Shown: positions 8,906 to 19,474 of the stretch, piece by piece | How positions within the stretch are numbered: position 1 is the stretch's first letter | Layout: every line of letters starts with the position of its first letter | Assembly (NCBI GenBank): GCA_017853385.1 | Contig: JAFMJR010000003.1 | Location: 1 to 63,319, forward strand | Length of the DNA: 63,319 nucleotides | Direction of reading: 5' to 3' | Source: Ilumatobacteraceae bacterium | GTDB taxonomy: Bacteria > Actinomycetota > Acidimicrobiia > Acidimicrobiales > Ilumatobacteraceae | Notes under the pieces: model-generated | Database searches by the model: none | Seen by the model: only the letters and a program-made list of their open reading frames with translations | Told to the model about the DNA's origin: nothing | Made by a program: the position numbers and the translations under genes

Positions 8906-11163
8906 GACCACTCACCAAATTGGGTGAGTGATGCAACCGTTGAGCCAATTGACTCCGGCGGAACTGGGTGGCTGATTAGATAACCCTGCGCCTTTGCACA
9001 GCGCAATTCAGCTAGTGCTTGTAGTTGGCGCACACTTTCTACACCCTCAGCAACCATGTCAAGGCCTAAGGAATCACCCATCGCAATGATCGTGCGCACA
9101 AGCGATCGTGCGCCTAAATCATCTGCAACGCCATGTACAAAGGATCGGTCAATCTTGAGGCGTTGAATTGGAAACTTTTGTAACAGCGAAAGCGAAGAGT
9201 AACCGGTGCCAAAATCGTCAATGGCAATTCGAACTCCAATAGCGCACAACTTGGTCAGGGTTTCTAGGGCTTGATCGGGTTGCGCAATCATGACGCCTTC
9301 GGTGACCTCAAGCCATAACTGTTCTGGGGCAATATGTGAGCGAAGCAATGCTTCATGCACTACAGGGACAAAATTTGGGTCGTGAAGCTGACGCGGGCTC
9401 ACGTTCACCGACATGGTGGCTTCACGGCTACAAATGCCTTCGTTGATCCAGCCGCGTAGGTGGGTGAGAGCCTCAAGAAGTGCCCACGCTCCGATTGGAA
9501 CAATGGTTCCCGTTTCTTCAGCAATGGGAATGAATTCAGCGGGCGAAATGATGCTGCCGTCGTCACGGGTCCAACGCATAAGTGCTTCAAAACCGACAAC
9601 GTCACCCAACTCAACATCGACAATTGGCTGATGAACAAGTCTTAGCTCTCGTCGTTCAAGTGCGCGGTAGAGCGCTGTTTCAACGGAAAGGCGTTGGGTT
9701 ACTCGCTCAAGCATTGATTCATCGAAAATTGCAACACAATTTCTCCCTGCATCTTTCGCGCGATACATGGCTGTATCTGCATGACGCAACAGATCATCGG
9801 CGGTTGCCGAAATGCCTTTTTGAAATGTGGCAACACCAATACTGGTCGACACAAATACATCTCCCTGTCGCAGCGACAGTGGTTCGTTGAAGCTATTCAA
9901 GATGGTGTCAGCAACGATCATGGCATCGCTGGCGCCACGAGTGCCTGGGTCAAGAATCACAAATTCATCCCCTGAAATACGACCAACAATGCACCTTTGC
10001 GGAAGGGCATTGCGCAAGCGTTGGGCAACAGCAACAAGCACATTGTCACCAGCTTGGTGGCCGAGAGAATCGTTGATGTTTTTGAAACGGTCAACGTCAA
10101 TGAAGAGCACTGTTGGGTGTCGTTGATCTTGTTCCGCGAATTCAAGTGCGTTTTGCACATGTGACAACATCAGGCTTCTATTTGGCAACCCCGTAAGAGC
10201 ATCGGTTTGTGCCGAATGAATCAAAGTCCGTTGCATTGATGCATTAGTTCGCACTGCATGAATTACACGAGCGGTCACAGCAATAGTGAGTACGAAAACT
10301 GAAACAGCGCGAACAGTGCGGTCAACGCTGTCGGCGGCTTCGGTAAGAGCAAGCACAACCACTGGAATTGTGAGCGCAGCAGTAGTGACAATTAATCGCC
10401 CAAGAAGCGGTCGCTGCGTGCGGACAGAACCATGTTCGGTAATCGTTGAAATTGATTGATGCACAAACGCGGCCGAGCACAGAAACAAGCACAGTACGTA
10501 AGCGGCATTGATGAACTGTTCATCCAGTTCCACGCGACCGGAGTCGTTCGCGGCGTAGAGGAAATCACCTAGAAGAGTAAATGTAATTGCGCCTGCAATA
10601 AGCCAAACGGCGGGTGTGCGATCTGCATCTCCAAATAACAATGTTGCGAGCGAAAACAGAACGACTGAGCTAAACGCCAGCGTCGCTCCCTGAATTCCGG
10701 TTACAACAACAGATGAAGTGCTGGCGTCAAATGTTGGTTGTAAAAAAATTACCCAAATCAAAAACCATGAACCAAGAGCAACAATCAAGCCATCACCGAG
10801 CACGCTGAGCGGGTCGTTTCCGATCCGGCGGCGAATAATGAGCAAAAGTCCACCTGCGAGTGTTATTTGAACAACCAGAAACAACGATTCAGGAACTGCT
10901 TGCAAGGAAGCCGTGTCAAGGTTGTTGTCCAAAATCTGAGCGATTGTTGATGCGGTAGCAATAACGAATAGGGCTGGCCACAGCAGACGATCAGGCTTGT
11001 TGAACTTGGCAGAAATCGCGAGGAACACAACAATCTGGACCGTTGCTGCCAGATAGGCGAAATTGCTAAATGACGAAGAACCGCTGAGAGCAACGCATGC
11101 AGAAAGCGCTACGCCGACGCCGGCAAGTACCCAAGAAAGGCGTGAAATAGGCGCAGAATTCAC
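8878..11163 (-). CDS. Membrane-anchored GGDEF-EAL protein (cyclic-di-GMP turnover)
   Basis: N-terminal TM helices; DALTGLPNRSLM...GRISGDEFVIL (SGDEF); FEALMRW, NVSPRQL, IDDFGTGYSSL, LKIDRSFV, AEGVES. Confidence 0.92.
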   Translation of the reverse strand: MNSAPISRLSWVLAGVGVALSACVALSGSSSFSNFAYLAATVQIVVFLAISAKFNKPDRLLWPALFVIATASTIAQILDNNLDTASLQAVPESLFLVVQITLAGGLLLIIRRRIGNDPLSVLGDGLIVALGSWFLIWVIFLQPTFDASTSSVVVTGIQGATLAFSSVVLFSLATLLFGDADRTPAVWLIAGAITFTLLGDFLYAANDSGRVELDEQFINAAYVLCLFLCSAAFVHQSISTITEHGSVRTQRPLLGRLIVTTAALTIPVVVLALTEAADSVDRTVRAVSVFVLTIAVTARVIHAVRTNASMQRTLIHSAQTDALTGLPNRSLMLSHVQNALEFAEQDQRHPTVLFIDVDRFKNINDSLGHQAGDNVLVAVAQRLRNALPQRCIVGRISGDEFVILDPGTRGASDAMIVADTILNSFNEPLSLRQGDVFVSTSIGVATFQKGISATADDLLRHADTAMYRAKDAGRNCVAIFDESMLERVTQRLSVETALYRALERRELRLVHQPIVDVELGDVVGFEALMRWTRDDGSIISPAEFIPIAEETGTIVPIGAWALLEALTHLRGWINEGICSREATMSVNVSPRQLHDPNFVPVVHEALLRSHIAPEQLWLEVTEGVMIAQPDQALETLTKLCAIGVRIAIDDFGTGYSSLSLLQKFPIQRLKIDRSFVHGVADDLGARSLVRTIIAMGDSLGLDMVAEGVESVRQLQALAELRCAKAQGYLISHPVPPESIGSTVASLTQFGEWSKLRGRNPR

Positions 11164-11270
11164 TTGGCAAACGGTACAGCATCCCTTTTCAGTAACAGAG
11201 GATGGGTTAGCGTTTAAGCAGGGCGGAGAACCCTAAGGCTGCTTTTGCGGCCTGTTTTGGAGTTCCCATA

Positions 11271-11877
11271 CATGTTCGTTACCCGCCACTCTCCAGTTAC
11301 CGATTCGGTACTCAAGGATCAGTTGTGGACCCTGTATGCGCGTGCATATTCGCGCACCGCCGAAGAAGAAGTAACGCATGAAATGCTCGACCGAATTGAA
11401 TTCAATGACCAGCTTTCTGATGCCACCAATCGTGCTTGGGTGGTGTGGGAAGACAATTTGCCGGTCGCGATGACATTGATTGCAACCGATGTAAGGCGAA
11501 CGCGTTGGCTGAGTGAGCACTATTTCAAAAAGAATTATCCCGATCAGTTTGCTCAAAATCGAGTGCATTACGTGGTCTGGGCTGTTGTTGACCCTGCGTA
11601 TGTGACCAAAGGCGTGAGCATGTTTATGGCTAGGCAAGCCATGGCGGTTGAGGCACGTGAAGGATCGCTACTGGTGTTTGATATGCCAGAGTCCAATCAG
11701 CCACACGCTGAAGGTGGCGCGGCAGAACTGATGCATCGCATGGCACGACAGGTTGGAGGGGCAAGTCTGCTTCCGTTAACTGTGCAGCGCTATTACGCAC
11801 TTGACTTCTCGCAGTCAAAAGTTGAAACACAAAATACGGCCGAATCAACGGCGCAATCAGTATCTGAACTGGCTTAA
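11271..11877 (+). CDS. Hypothetical protein (possibly acyltransferase-fold)
   Basis: ORF 11245-11877, likely start ATG 11271 (MFVTRHSPVTDSVLKDQLWTLYARAYSR...). No confident family. Confidence 0.65.
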
Positions 11878-11910
11878 ACACCAATAAATCCCGCTAGATT
11901 TGTCAGCGGT

Positions 11911-12855
11911 ATGGGAGTCACGTTTGTTGTGCCTGGCGCACATCTCATGAGCGGGCTTCTTGGTGAGCGTGATGAGCACCTGCGTTTCATTGAAAATGAA
12001 TTTGAAGATGTAGCCATTCGTGTTCGTGGCAATGAAGTCTCCATTTCTGGCCCTCAGGCCGATGTAGTTGCGAGACTGTTCGAAGAGTTGACTTCGTTAT
12101 TGCAGCGCGGAGAATCACTGGATAGGTCAGTGCTTTCACGTTCCATCGTGATGGTTCAAGCAAACGAAAAGCCAAGCCAAATTTTGACTGCGGATATTTT
12201 GCGCACGAGCAGCGGCAAAAATGTACGCGCCAAGACATCGGGCCAGCGCAAATATGTAGAGGCGATTCGCGACAATGTGATCACTTTTGGTATCGGACCT
12301 GCTGGAACTGGAAAGAGTTGGTTGGCAGTTGCCATGGCAGTGCTTGCGCTTAATCAAAAGCGTGTGCAGAGAATCATTTTGACTAGACCAGCAGTTGAAG
12401 CAGGCGAGAGGTTGGGGTTTCTCCCAGGAGACTTGACGGCGAAGATTGATCCGTATTTGCGCCCGTTGTATGACGCGCTTCACGACATGGTTGGTGCCGA
12501 AACTGCAAAAATATATTTGGAAAAGCAAATTGTTGAAGTTGCTCCACTTGCCTTCATGCGTGGTCGCACCTTAAACAACAGTTTCGTCATTTTGGACGAA
12601 GCTCAAAACACCACTCCAGAGCAAATGAAAATGTTCCTCACACGCATTGGTTTTGGTTCAAAGGTTGTTGTTACCGGTGACACCACTCAGGTTGACGTTC
12701 CAGATGGTCGCAGTGGGTTGCTTGGCGTAGAGCGCGTGTTGACTGGAATCAAGGACCTGACGTTTGTGCATCTAGACGCAAATGATGTGGTCAGGCACAG
12801 AATCGTTGCCGACATTGTTGCTGCCTATGAAAAGCAAGTGCCATCACATGGCTGA
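11911..12855 (+). CDS. phoH: PhoH-family ATPase
   Basis: ITFGIGPAGTGKSWLAVAMAV...FVILDEAQNTTPEQMKMFLTRIGFGSKVVVTGD. Confidence 0.93.
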   Translation: MGVTFVVPGAHLMSGLLGERDEHLRFIENEFEDVAIRVRGNEVSISGPQADVVARLFEELTSLLQRGESLDRSVLSRSIVMVQANEKPSQILTADILRTSSGKNVRAKTSGQRKYVEAIRDNVITFGIGPAGTGKSWLAVAMAVLALNQKRVQRIILTRPAVEAGERLGFLPGDLTAKIDPYLRPLYDALHDMVGAETAKIYLEKQIVEVAPLAFMRGRTLNNSFVILDEAQNTTPEQMKMFLTRIGFGSKVVVTGDTTQVDVPDGRSGLLGVERVLTGIKDLTFVHLDANDVVRHRIVADIVAAYEKQVPSHG

Positions 12856-13450
12856 TTCTCGACCGGGTAGTTCCAAACCAAGACGCATTGGTGGCGATGG
12901 CGAAATAGAAGTGTTCATGGCAGATGAGCAAACAGATGTATTGCTCGACCTATCAAGATGGCAAACACTTGCACAGCAGGTGCTTCGTGCAGAAGGTGTC
13001 AAAGGTTCCAGCGAACTTACGGTGATGTTCATCGATGAAAGCACGATGGCCGAGATGAATAAGCAATACATGGGGAAGTCATACGCAACCGATGTGTTGT
13101 CGTTTCCGCTCGATGCCGTAGAGGCGACACGCACTCCCGGGCCTGGAGCCATGTCAAAAAGTCCAGAACCTTCTCCGCTTGATGTGTCAGATCTTCCGCT
13201 GCTTCTTGGCGATGTAGTGATCTGCCCAAGTGTTGCAATTGCTCAGGCCCCCCGTCATGCAGGCAACGTTGATGATGAAATAGCATTGTTACTTGTACAT
13301 GGAATACTTCACGTTCTTGGGAACGATCACGACACCCCTGAAGCCGAAGCAGCAATGCATGCGCTGGAACGTAAGCATCTTGAGGCCTTTCACTGGGGCC
13401 ATGAAACTCCCGTCGGCTTTCGACACATTCAAGAAGTAGAGAATTCATGA
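12848..13450 (+). CDS. ybeY: rRNA maturation endoribonuclease YbeY
   Basis: HGILHVLGNDHDTPEAEAAM metal motif; MNKQYMGKSYATDVLSFPLD; directly downstream of phoH. Confidence 0.92.
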   Translation: MADSRPGSSKPRRIGGDGEIEVFMADEQTDVLLDLSRWQTLAQQVLRAEGVKGSSELTVMFIDESTMAEMNKQYMGKSYATDVLSFPLDAVEATRTPGPGAMSKSPEPSPLDVSDLPLLLGDVVICPSVAIAQAPRHAGNVDDEIALLLVHGILHVLGNDHDTPEAEAAMHALERKHLEAFHWGHETPVGFRHIQEVENS

Positions 13451-14727
13451 TCTTTGCGAAAACACCAACAGCAATTGATTATTGGATGCTCATTGCAATT
13501 GCAGCCATCTTGGTGGTGCTCATTTTCTTGTCGCTTGCAGAAATGAGTCTCTCTCAACTCACTAAACCACGTGCCGCAGCTTTGGCAGAAAAGGGTGCGA
13601 AGTCTGGCAAGGCTCTAGTTCGATTAGCTGCTGAGCCAACGATGTGGGTGAACCCGCTATTGCTCACGGTCAATGTTTGTCAAACGGTGCAAGCAACACT
13701 TATGGGAATAGTTTCTGGCCGACTATTTGGCCCTGCTGGTGTTGCGGTAGGTGTGGTCATCAACGTGATGCTGTTTTTCGTACTTGCTGAAGCTGTTCCA
13801 AAAACTTATGCACTGTTAAACCCAGTGCGAGGGGCAACCACAACTGCTCGACCCGTTTCTTTGTTGGTTCGCTTTTGGCCTTTGCGAGCTGCTTCAACGG
13901 TGTTGATCAAGTTGACCAATGTCATTGTGAAGGGCGAAGGATTAAAGCAAGGCCCATTTATTGGTGAACAGGAATTCCTTGGCATAGTTGAGGCTGCCGC
14001 ACAGGACAGTGTCATCGAACATGAAGAGCGCGAACTCATTGAGTCAATTATTGAATTTGGCGACACCGTAGTGCGAGAGATCATGGTGCCCCGCCCTGAT
14101 GCGGTGTTCATTGATAGCGATCTCACTATCACGCAAGCTTTAGACAAAGCAGTGGAAGACGGTTTTAGTCGACTGCCCGTTCTGCGTAAAGATGACGACG
14201 ATGTAGATGACGTGATCGGAATCGTTTACGTAAAAGATTTAGTTATCGCAGAACGAAAGGGAGATGGAGCTTCTCCAATAACTCCGCTCATTCGCGAGGT
14301 TGAAGTGGTGCCTGAAAACAAGCTTGTTGCAGATCTCATGCGCAGCATGCAGGCGAACAAATTCCACATGGTGATGGTCGCTGATGAATACGGAATCATT
14401 GTGGGTCTAGCAACGCTTGAAGACTGCTTAGAGGAATTGGTCGGTGAGATTGTTGACGAACACGACGATGAGGACCTTTCGCTGCAAACGCTGCCAAACG
14501 GTGACTATTTGGTCATCGGTTCAATGCCGATATCTCGACTAAACGACGAGCTGGAAATGAAAGTCCCGGAAACCGAATATGACACCATCGGCGGGTTCAT
14601 TTTCGGCATGCTTGGGCACGTGCCAGTGCAAGGTGAGTCGGTGGACTACGACGGTTGGAGAATCAGCACCGAGCAACTTGATGGTCGTCGCATCCAACAA
14701 GTTCGCATCAGCGCCATTACCGCATAA
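13447..14727 (+). CDS. Hemolysin/CorC-type CNNM + CBS domain transporter
   Basis: VREIMVPRPDAVFIDSDLTITQA...ADEYGIIVGLATLEDCLEELVGEI; N-terminal TM domain. Confidence 0.9.
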   Translation: MIFAKTPTAIDYWMLIAIAAILVVLIFLSLAEMSLSQLTKPRAAALAEKGAKSGKALVRLAAEPTMWVNPLLLTVNVCQTVQATLMGIVSGRLFGPAGVAVGVVINVMLFFVLAEAVPKTYALLNPVRGATTTARPVSLLVRFWPLRAASTVLIKLTNVIVKGEGLKQGPFIGEQEFLGIVEAAAQDSVIEHEERELIESIIEFGDTVVREIMVPRPDAVFIDSDLTITQALDKAVEDGFSRLPVLRKDDDDVDDVIGIVYVKDLVIAERKGDGASPITPLIREVEVVPENKLVADLMRSMQANKFHMVMVADEYGIIVGLATLEDCLEELVGEIVDEHDDEDLSLQTLPNGDYLVIGSMPISRLNDELEMKVPETEYDTIGGFIFGMLGHVPVQGESVDYDGWRISTEQLDGRRIQQVRISAITA

Positions 14728-14744
14728 CGACTATCGTCGGGCGA

Positions 14745-15494
14745 ATGGACATTTCGCTTAACGGAAAAGTTGCGTTGATCACTGGCGGATCTCGAGGAAT
14801 TGGTTTGGCAATTGCCAAATCATTTGCAGAATCTGGTGCAAAAGTAATGATCACATCGCGCAAGGAAGACGCCCTGGCAAAAGCTAAAGCAGAAATTGGC
14901 GGAGAAACCGAATTCATTGCTGGCAATGCTGGTGACACAGTTTTTGCAAAGGATTGTGTTCAATCAACGATTGAGCGATTCGGAAAAATTGACATTTTTG
15001 TAAATAACGCCGCAACAAATCCGTATGCGGGTCCAACGCTGGATGTAAGCGAAGGGCAGTTTGATAAGACATTTCAAGTGAACCTACGTGGACCGCTGTT
15101 TTGGTGTTCACAAGTGTGGAGTCAATGGATGCGTGAAAACCCCGGTGTCATGATCAATATTGCTTCGGTTGGTGGATTGCGTGCCGAGGGCAGTCTTGGT
15201 GTGTACAACTTGACTAAAGCAGCCCTCATTCATCTCACTCGACAGCTGGCAGGAGAGCTTGGCCTCACTCGCGTGGTTGGTATTGCACCAGGATTAGTTA
15301 AAACCGACTTTGCTCAGATGCTTGTAGATAATTATGGAGATTCACTCGCAAAGCGTCTGCCTCGTAAACGGCTCGGAGAGCCACAAGACATTGCGAATCT
15401 TGCAACTTTCCTTGCCTCTGATGCCGCAAGCTGGATTACTGGTGAGACTTATGTAATTGACGGTGGAGCTGGGGTTGCTTCTGGTGCAATGTGA
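14745..15494 (+). CDS. SDR-family oxidoreductase
   Basis: ALITGGSRGIGLAIAKSFAESGAKV...FVNNAATNP...YVIDGGAG. Confidence 0.9.
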   Translation: MDISLNGKVALITGGSRGIGLAIAKSFAESGAKVMITSRKEDALAKAKAEIGGETEFIAGNAGDTVFAKDCVQSTIERFGKIDIFVNNAATNPYAGPTLDVSEGQFDKTFQVNLRGPLFWCSQVWSQWMRENPGVMINIASVGGLRAEGSLGVYNLTKAALIHLTRQLAGELGLTRVVGIAPGLVKTDFAQMLVDNYGDSLAKRLPRKRLGEPQDIANLATFLASDAASWITGETYVIDGGAGVASGAM

Positions 15495-16708
15495 TTTCGA
15501 ACTTCGCGAAACAGTGTTGGACCACCAATAGCAAGTGCGCTTAGACAGATTACTGCTGCAACGATAAACGGCATCCTTAAATTTGTTGCATAAGCGATTT
15601 GGCCGCCAATTAACGCGCCAATTCCAATAGAACCGGTTCCGATAAATCGATACACGCTATTCACACGGCCGAACAACTCAGAGGGAATTACTCGCTGACG
15701 AAGCGAGACCGTAACCACATTCCACGTTGTTCCTGCAAGCCCCATGAGTGATGCAGCAATTGCAATAGCCCAAACATATGGAAAGAAAAAATAGATAATT
15801 CCGACAAATCCAAAAACAAAGTACGAGTAAATGATTGATTGCGCGACACCCAGTTTCTTTGCAATGCGATCACCTAGTAAGCCGCCAAGTATTGAACCAA
15901 TCGCAGTGAGTGCAAGCAGGAAGCCGTAAGCCCTTCCGGTTACGCCCAGTTCTTCTGCTGCATATTTCACGAAGATTGCATCACCGAACATCGCAGTCAT
16001 ATTGGTGATACCAAGCATGATGGCCAAGGTGCGAATCAGCCGGTTGTTCCACAGCCATGCAAGTCCTTCCTTTAGGTCTGCCAAAAAAGTCGGTTGTTGA
16101 ATATTGGTGGATGCATCTGGGGCATCCTTTTTGGGCAAGCGAATGCTGGCTACCAGCACTGCGGCAAGTGCAAAAGATGCAGCATCAACTCCGAAAGGAA
16201 CCCCAACGGCAACAACAAAGGCCCATGCTCCAAGAGGTAATCCGATGAAGGTGTTTGTAATGAGCTCAAGGCTCGACAGCCTGCCGTTGGCTTTTTCTAG
16301 AAGACGTTCCGGGACGATTTGGGGGAGAAAGGCTTGTGCCGACATATCAAAGATCACTTCGCAACACCCAACGCCAATCAGAATCACCATAAATGTCCAG
16401 ATGGAAAGGGAGCCGACCGCAGCAGAAATTGCGATGATGCCAAAGAGAATTGCCCGAATGATGTTTGCTACCACCATGAGCTTTCTTCGATCAAAGCGGT
16501 CGATGTACACGCCAGCAGGTAGCGACAGAACCAACCATGGAATCATTGAGCTAAAACTCACTCCCGCAATCAGTCGTTCGTCAGACGTAAGGGACAGGGT
16601 GAGCAGTGGGGCTGCGGCATGAACCATGCCGTCACCGATGTTTGAAACTCCACTTGCAACAAATTGACGCCAGTAATTCGAAGGCAATCGGGTTTGATCT
16701 TGGTTCAT
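15449..16708 (-). CDS. MFS transporter
   Basis: Twelve-TM-like hydrophobic ORF; AGVYIDRFDRRKLMVVANIIRA; overlaps the convergent SDR 3' end by 46 bp. Confidence 0.85.
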   Translation of the reverse strand: MNQDQTRLPSNYWRQFVASGVSNIGDGMVHAAAPLLTLSLTSDERLIAGVSFSSMIPWLVLSLPAGVYIDRFDRRKLMVVANIIRAILFGIIAISAAVGSLSIWTFMVILIGVGCCEVIFDMSAQAFLPQIVPERLLEKANGRLSSLELITNTFIGLPLGAWAFVVAVGVPFGVDAASFALAAVLVASIRLPKKDAPDASTNIQQPTFLADLKEGLAWLWNNRLIRTLAIMLGITNMTAMFGDAIFVKYAAEELGVTGRAYGFLLALTAIGSILGGLLGDRIAKKLGVAQSIIYSYFVFGFVGIIYFFFPYVWAIAIAASLMGLAGTTWNVVTVSLRQRVIPSELFGRVNSVYRFIGTGSIGIGALIGGQIAYATNLRMPFIVAAVICLSALAIGGPTLFREVRNHIAPEATPAPPSIT

Positions 16709-17820
16709 TTGAGACCTTTCAATGCCTGAATGTCAATTTTTCCTAGAGATGTGAGCGGGAAGTTTTCTACGATGCGTAATTCGGTGGGCGCGCAATATGC
16801 AGGCAGTTGGTCTTTAACAAAGGCGCGAACGACGTCAAGTGTTACCTCGTCTGAGTCAGTTGTCGCCCAGGCGATAACACGTTGACCCCAATCGTCGTCT
16901 GGCATTCCTCTTACAACCACCTGTGAAATTCCTGGCATTTTTGAAATGATTTCTTCGACTGCAAGAGGCCATACATTTTCACCGCCGGTAATGATCATGT
17001 CGTCGCTGCGCCCGAACACATGCAGATTTTCGTTTTCAAATGTTCCGCTGTCACCAGTGTGATACCAACCTTGTTCATCAATTTTGGATGGCGAGTCGAG
17101 GTATCCGCGAAATAGCGATGGACTTCGTAACAGAATCTGCTGCGAAACGATTTGAATTTCTACGGAGTCGAGTGGAATTCCGTTATAGGCAATTCCTCCA
17201 AGGGTTTCTGTCATTCCGTACGTTGTAATTACGTTCTTCGGTAAATCTGGAGGAGCAGCAGACCCGCCAAGCAATATGCAAGAAAACTTTGATGGGTCAA
17301 TGCGCTTAAATGCAGTGGGAACTAGCGAAGTGTGAGTCGCTCCATTTTTCGCGGCTTGTTCTACAAGAGCCGATTCGAATTTTGGTTGGATGGTAATTGG
17401 GTTACCAATCTTGATTGACCTTGCAACAATGCTGAATCCGGCAACGTGAGAAACTGGGAGGCACAGCAACCAATGAGATGAACTGTCGATACCAAGGCGG
17501 TTGGCTGTCATTGCTAGGTAGGCATCAATTGAGCCGTGAGTGTGAATGACTCCTTTTGGCGTCCCTGTTGAACCACTCGTTGCAATTACCAATGCGTCGC
17601 CCGATTTCGTTGGCGATGATTCAGAAAAGAGGTGTTGGACTCCATCAGAATCGACAAGCTCAGCCGGTTTGAACTGGCCAATGAGGCGTTGCTTGGCTGC
17701 ATGCGGTAGACGCTGATCGATAGGGAAAACTGCATCTCCGCTTTCCCATGCTGCTTGCACCCGTTCAACAAATGCCTGTCCTGCCGGCATGTCGAGTGCA
17801 ATAAGCCGATTCACGGTCAT
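16705..17820 (-). CDS. menE: o-Succinylbenzoate-CoA ligase-like AMP-dependent synthetase
   Basis: IATSGSTGTPKGVIHTHGS, TYGMTETLGGIAYNG, GWYHTGDSGTF, DDMIITGGENVWP; adjacent to menA. Confidence 0.85.
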   Translation of the reverse strand: MTVNRLIALDMPAGQAFVERVQAAWESGDAVFPIDQRLPHAAKQRLIGQFKPAELVDSDGVQHLFSESSPTKSGDALVIATSGSTGTPKGVIHTHGSIDAYLAMTANRLGIDSSSHWLLCLPVSHVAGFSIVARSIKIGNPITIQPKFESALVEQAAKNGATHTSLVPTAFKRIDPSKFSCILLGGSAAPPDLPKNVITTYGMTETLGGIAYNGIPLDSVEIQIVSQQILLRSPSLFRGYLDSPSKIDEQGWYHTGDSGTFENENLHVFGRSDDMIITGGENVWPLAVEEIISKMPGISQVVVRGMPDDDWGQRVIAWATTDSDEVTLDVVRAFVKDQLPAYCAPTELRIVENFPLTSLGKIDIQALKGLK

Positions 17821-17854
17821 CAGCGTAGGCGTTGAAAGGTGCGACACTAGTGAG

Positions 17855-18742
17855 ATGCAAAAACAGCCAAGTGGAGTACAACTGTGGATTTTGGGTGCGC
17901 GACCTCGAACATTGCCCGCCGCATTTGTTCCAGTGTTTGTTGCAGTTGGTCGCGCAATATCGCAAGACGTTGCTGAGACAAAGATGTGGTTAGGGGCGTT
18001 TTGTGCTTTGGTCGTCAGTGTTGCTTTGCAAGTTGGGGTGAACTATGCAAACGATTATTCAGATGGAATTAAGGGCACAGATAATCAGCGAGTAGGTCCG
18101 CTGCGATTAGTCGGATCGGGACTGGTTCCAGCAAGAAATGTGAAGATTGCAGCCTTCATCGCATTTGGTGTCGCCGCGGTGTTCGGCCTATTTATTGCCT
18201 TGGCAACATCTCTTGCATTGATACCAGTTGGCATTTTGTGTATTGCCGCAGGTTGGTTGTACACCGGTGGCCCTAAACCATATGGATATTTGGGGTTCGG
18301 CGAATTATTTGTATTTGTATTTTTCGGTCTCGTTGCAACGTGTGGTTCGGTGTACGCCATAACTCAAACCATTGATGGAGTTACATGGATGGCTGCTTGT
18401 GTTGTAGGCCTATTGTCGTGTGCGCTCCTAGTAGTCAACAATCTTCGCGATATTCCTGGAGACACTCAAGCAAATAAGAAAACTTTGGCAGTTCGCATAG
18501 GAGATGCCAAAACTCGCCAAATGTATGTTTCTATGTTTTTAGTGGTTGCAATAATGCTCATTGGTTTATCAGTAACCGATGCTTCGGTTTTGATCTCATT
18601 GTTTGGCTTGTTGGCCGCAATTCCAGCTATTAAAGCCGTGCTTTCTGGCGCAAAGGGAAGAGACCTCATCCCTGTGCTCGGCGCAACAGGAAAGGCGCAA
18701 TTGATAGTTGGTCTACTGCTTGCTGTTGGTTTGGCTATCTAG
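17855..18742 (+). CDS. menA: 1,4-dihydroxy-2-naphthoate polyprenyltransferase
   Basis: MQKQPSGVQLWILGARPRTLPAAFVPV...NYANDYSDGIKGTDNQRVGPLRLV. Real start near 17855 rather than 17789. Confidence 0.92.
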   Translation: MQKQPSGVQLWILGARPRTLPAAFVPVFVAVGRAISQDVAETKMWLGAFCALVVSVALQVGVNYANDYSDGIKGTDNQRVGPLRLVGSGLVPARNVKIAAFIAFGVAAVFGLFIALATSLALIPVGILCIAAGWLYTGGPKPYGYLGFGELFVFVFFGLVATCGSVYAITQTIDGVTWMAACVVGLLSCALLVVNNLRDIPGDTQANKKTLAVRIGDAKTRQMYVSMFLVVAIMLIGLSVTDASVLISLFGLLAAIPAIKAVLSGAKGRDLIPVLGATGKAQLIVGLLLAVGLAI

Positions 18743-19474
18743 CCACTCATTAACGATTTCGCAAAAACTTGATGGCGTTTCTGTGTGCACGGCATGACCT
18801 GCATTAGGCACAACTGCAATCTCAGAAGTAGGGATCAGACTGTGCATTTGCTCGGCTAGACCTACAAATTTCTTATCGAGCTCGCCAGCAACAATAAGCA
18901 CAGGAATACGAATACGGTGTAGTTCGCCCCACAACGGTTGTTGACTTCCTGTTCCGCAAAGGCGAAGACTGCTGGCAAGCGAGGTGGCAGTGTTACGCAT
19001 ACGGTCTGCGATTTCTTCCTCGCTGAACAATGAATTCGCAAATAGGGGTTGTTGTACCCATTCGCGAATAAACGACTCGCTTCCTTTGTCTTCTATTGAG
19101 CAAGCGAGTGCCTCATCTTGCAATTTGCGATCAATTCGCTCTTGGTCATCAGAGATTCCAGCAGTTCCACTCACCAGCACTGCGCCGGTAAAAGCGTCAG
19201 GGTGTTGCAATACAGCATGAAGTGCGATGCGGGCTCCCATGCTGTATCCAATTACGGTGCTGCCTGCAGATATTTCAGCTACAGCATTACCTGCTTCAAC
19301 AAGATTGAGTGATACTCCCTGAGATGCACCATGGTCAGGAGCGTCGATAAATATTTTGGTTCCACCATGAATGCCGGACGCGGGTTTCTTCCAAGAATTG
19401 CCAGTTTGAGTGAATCCATGGACGAAACATAAACGAGGGTTTCCTGATCCTTGGCTTGTGAACTGCAACTTCAT
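18713..19474 (-). CDS. menH: Alpha/beta hydrolase, MenH-like (SHCHC synthase)
   Basis: CFVHGFTQTGNSWKK...VIGYSMGARIALHAVLQHP...NAGHAVHTETPSSF; in the men cluster. Confidence 0.8.
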   Translation of the reverse strand: MKLQFTSQGSGNPRLCFVHGFTQTGNSWKKPASGIHGGTKIFIDAPDHGASQGVSLNLVEAGNAVAEISAGSTVIGYSMGARIALHAVLQHPDAFTGAVLVSGTAGISDDQERIDRKLQDEALACSIEDKGSESFIREWVQQPLFANSLFSEEEIADRMRNTATSLASSLRLCGTGSQQPLWGELHRIRIPVLIVAGELDKKFVGLAEQMHSLIPTSEIAVVPNAGHAVHTETPSSFCEIVNEWLDSQTNSKQ

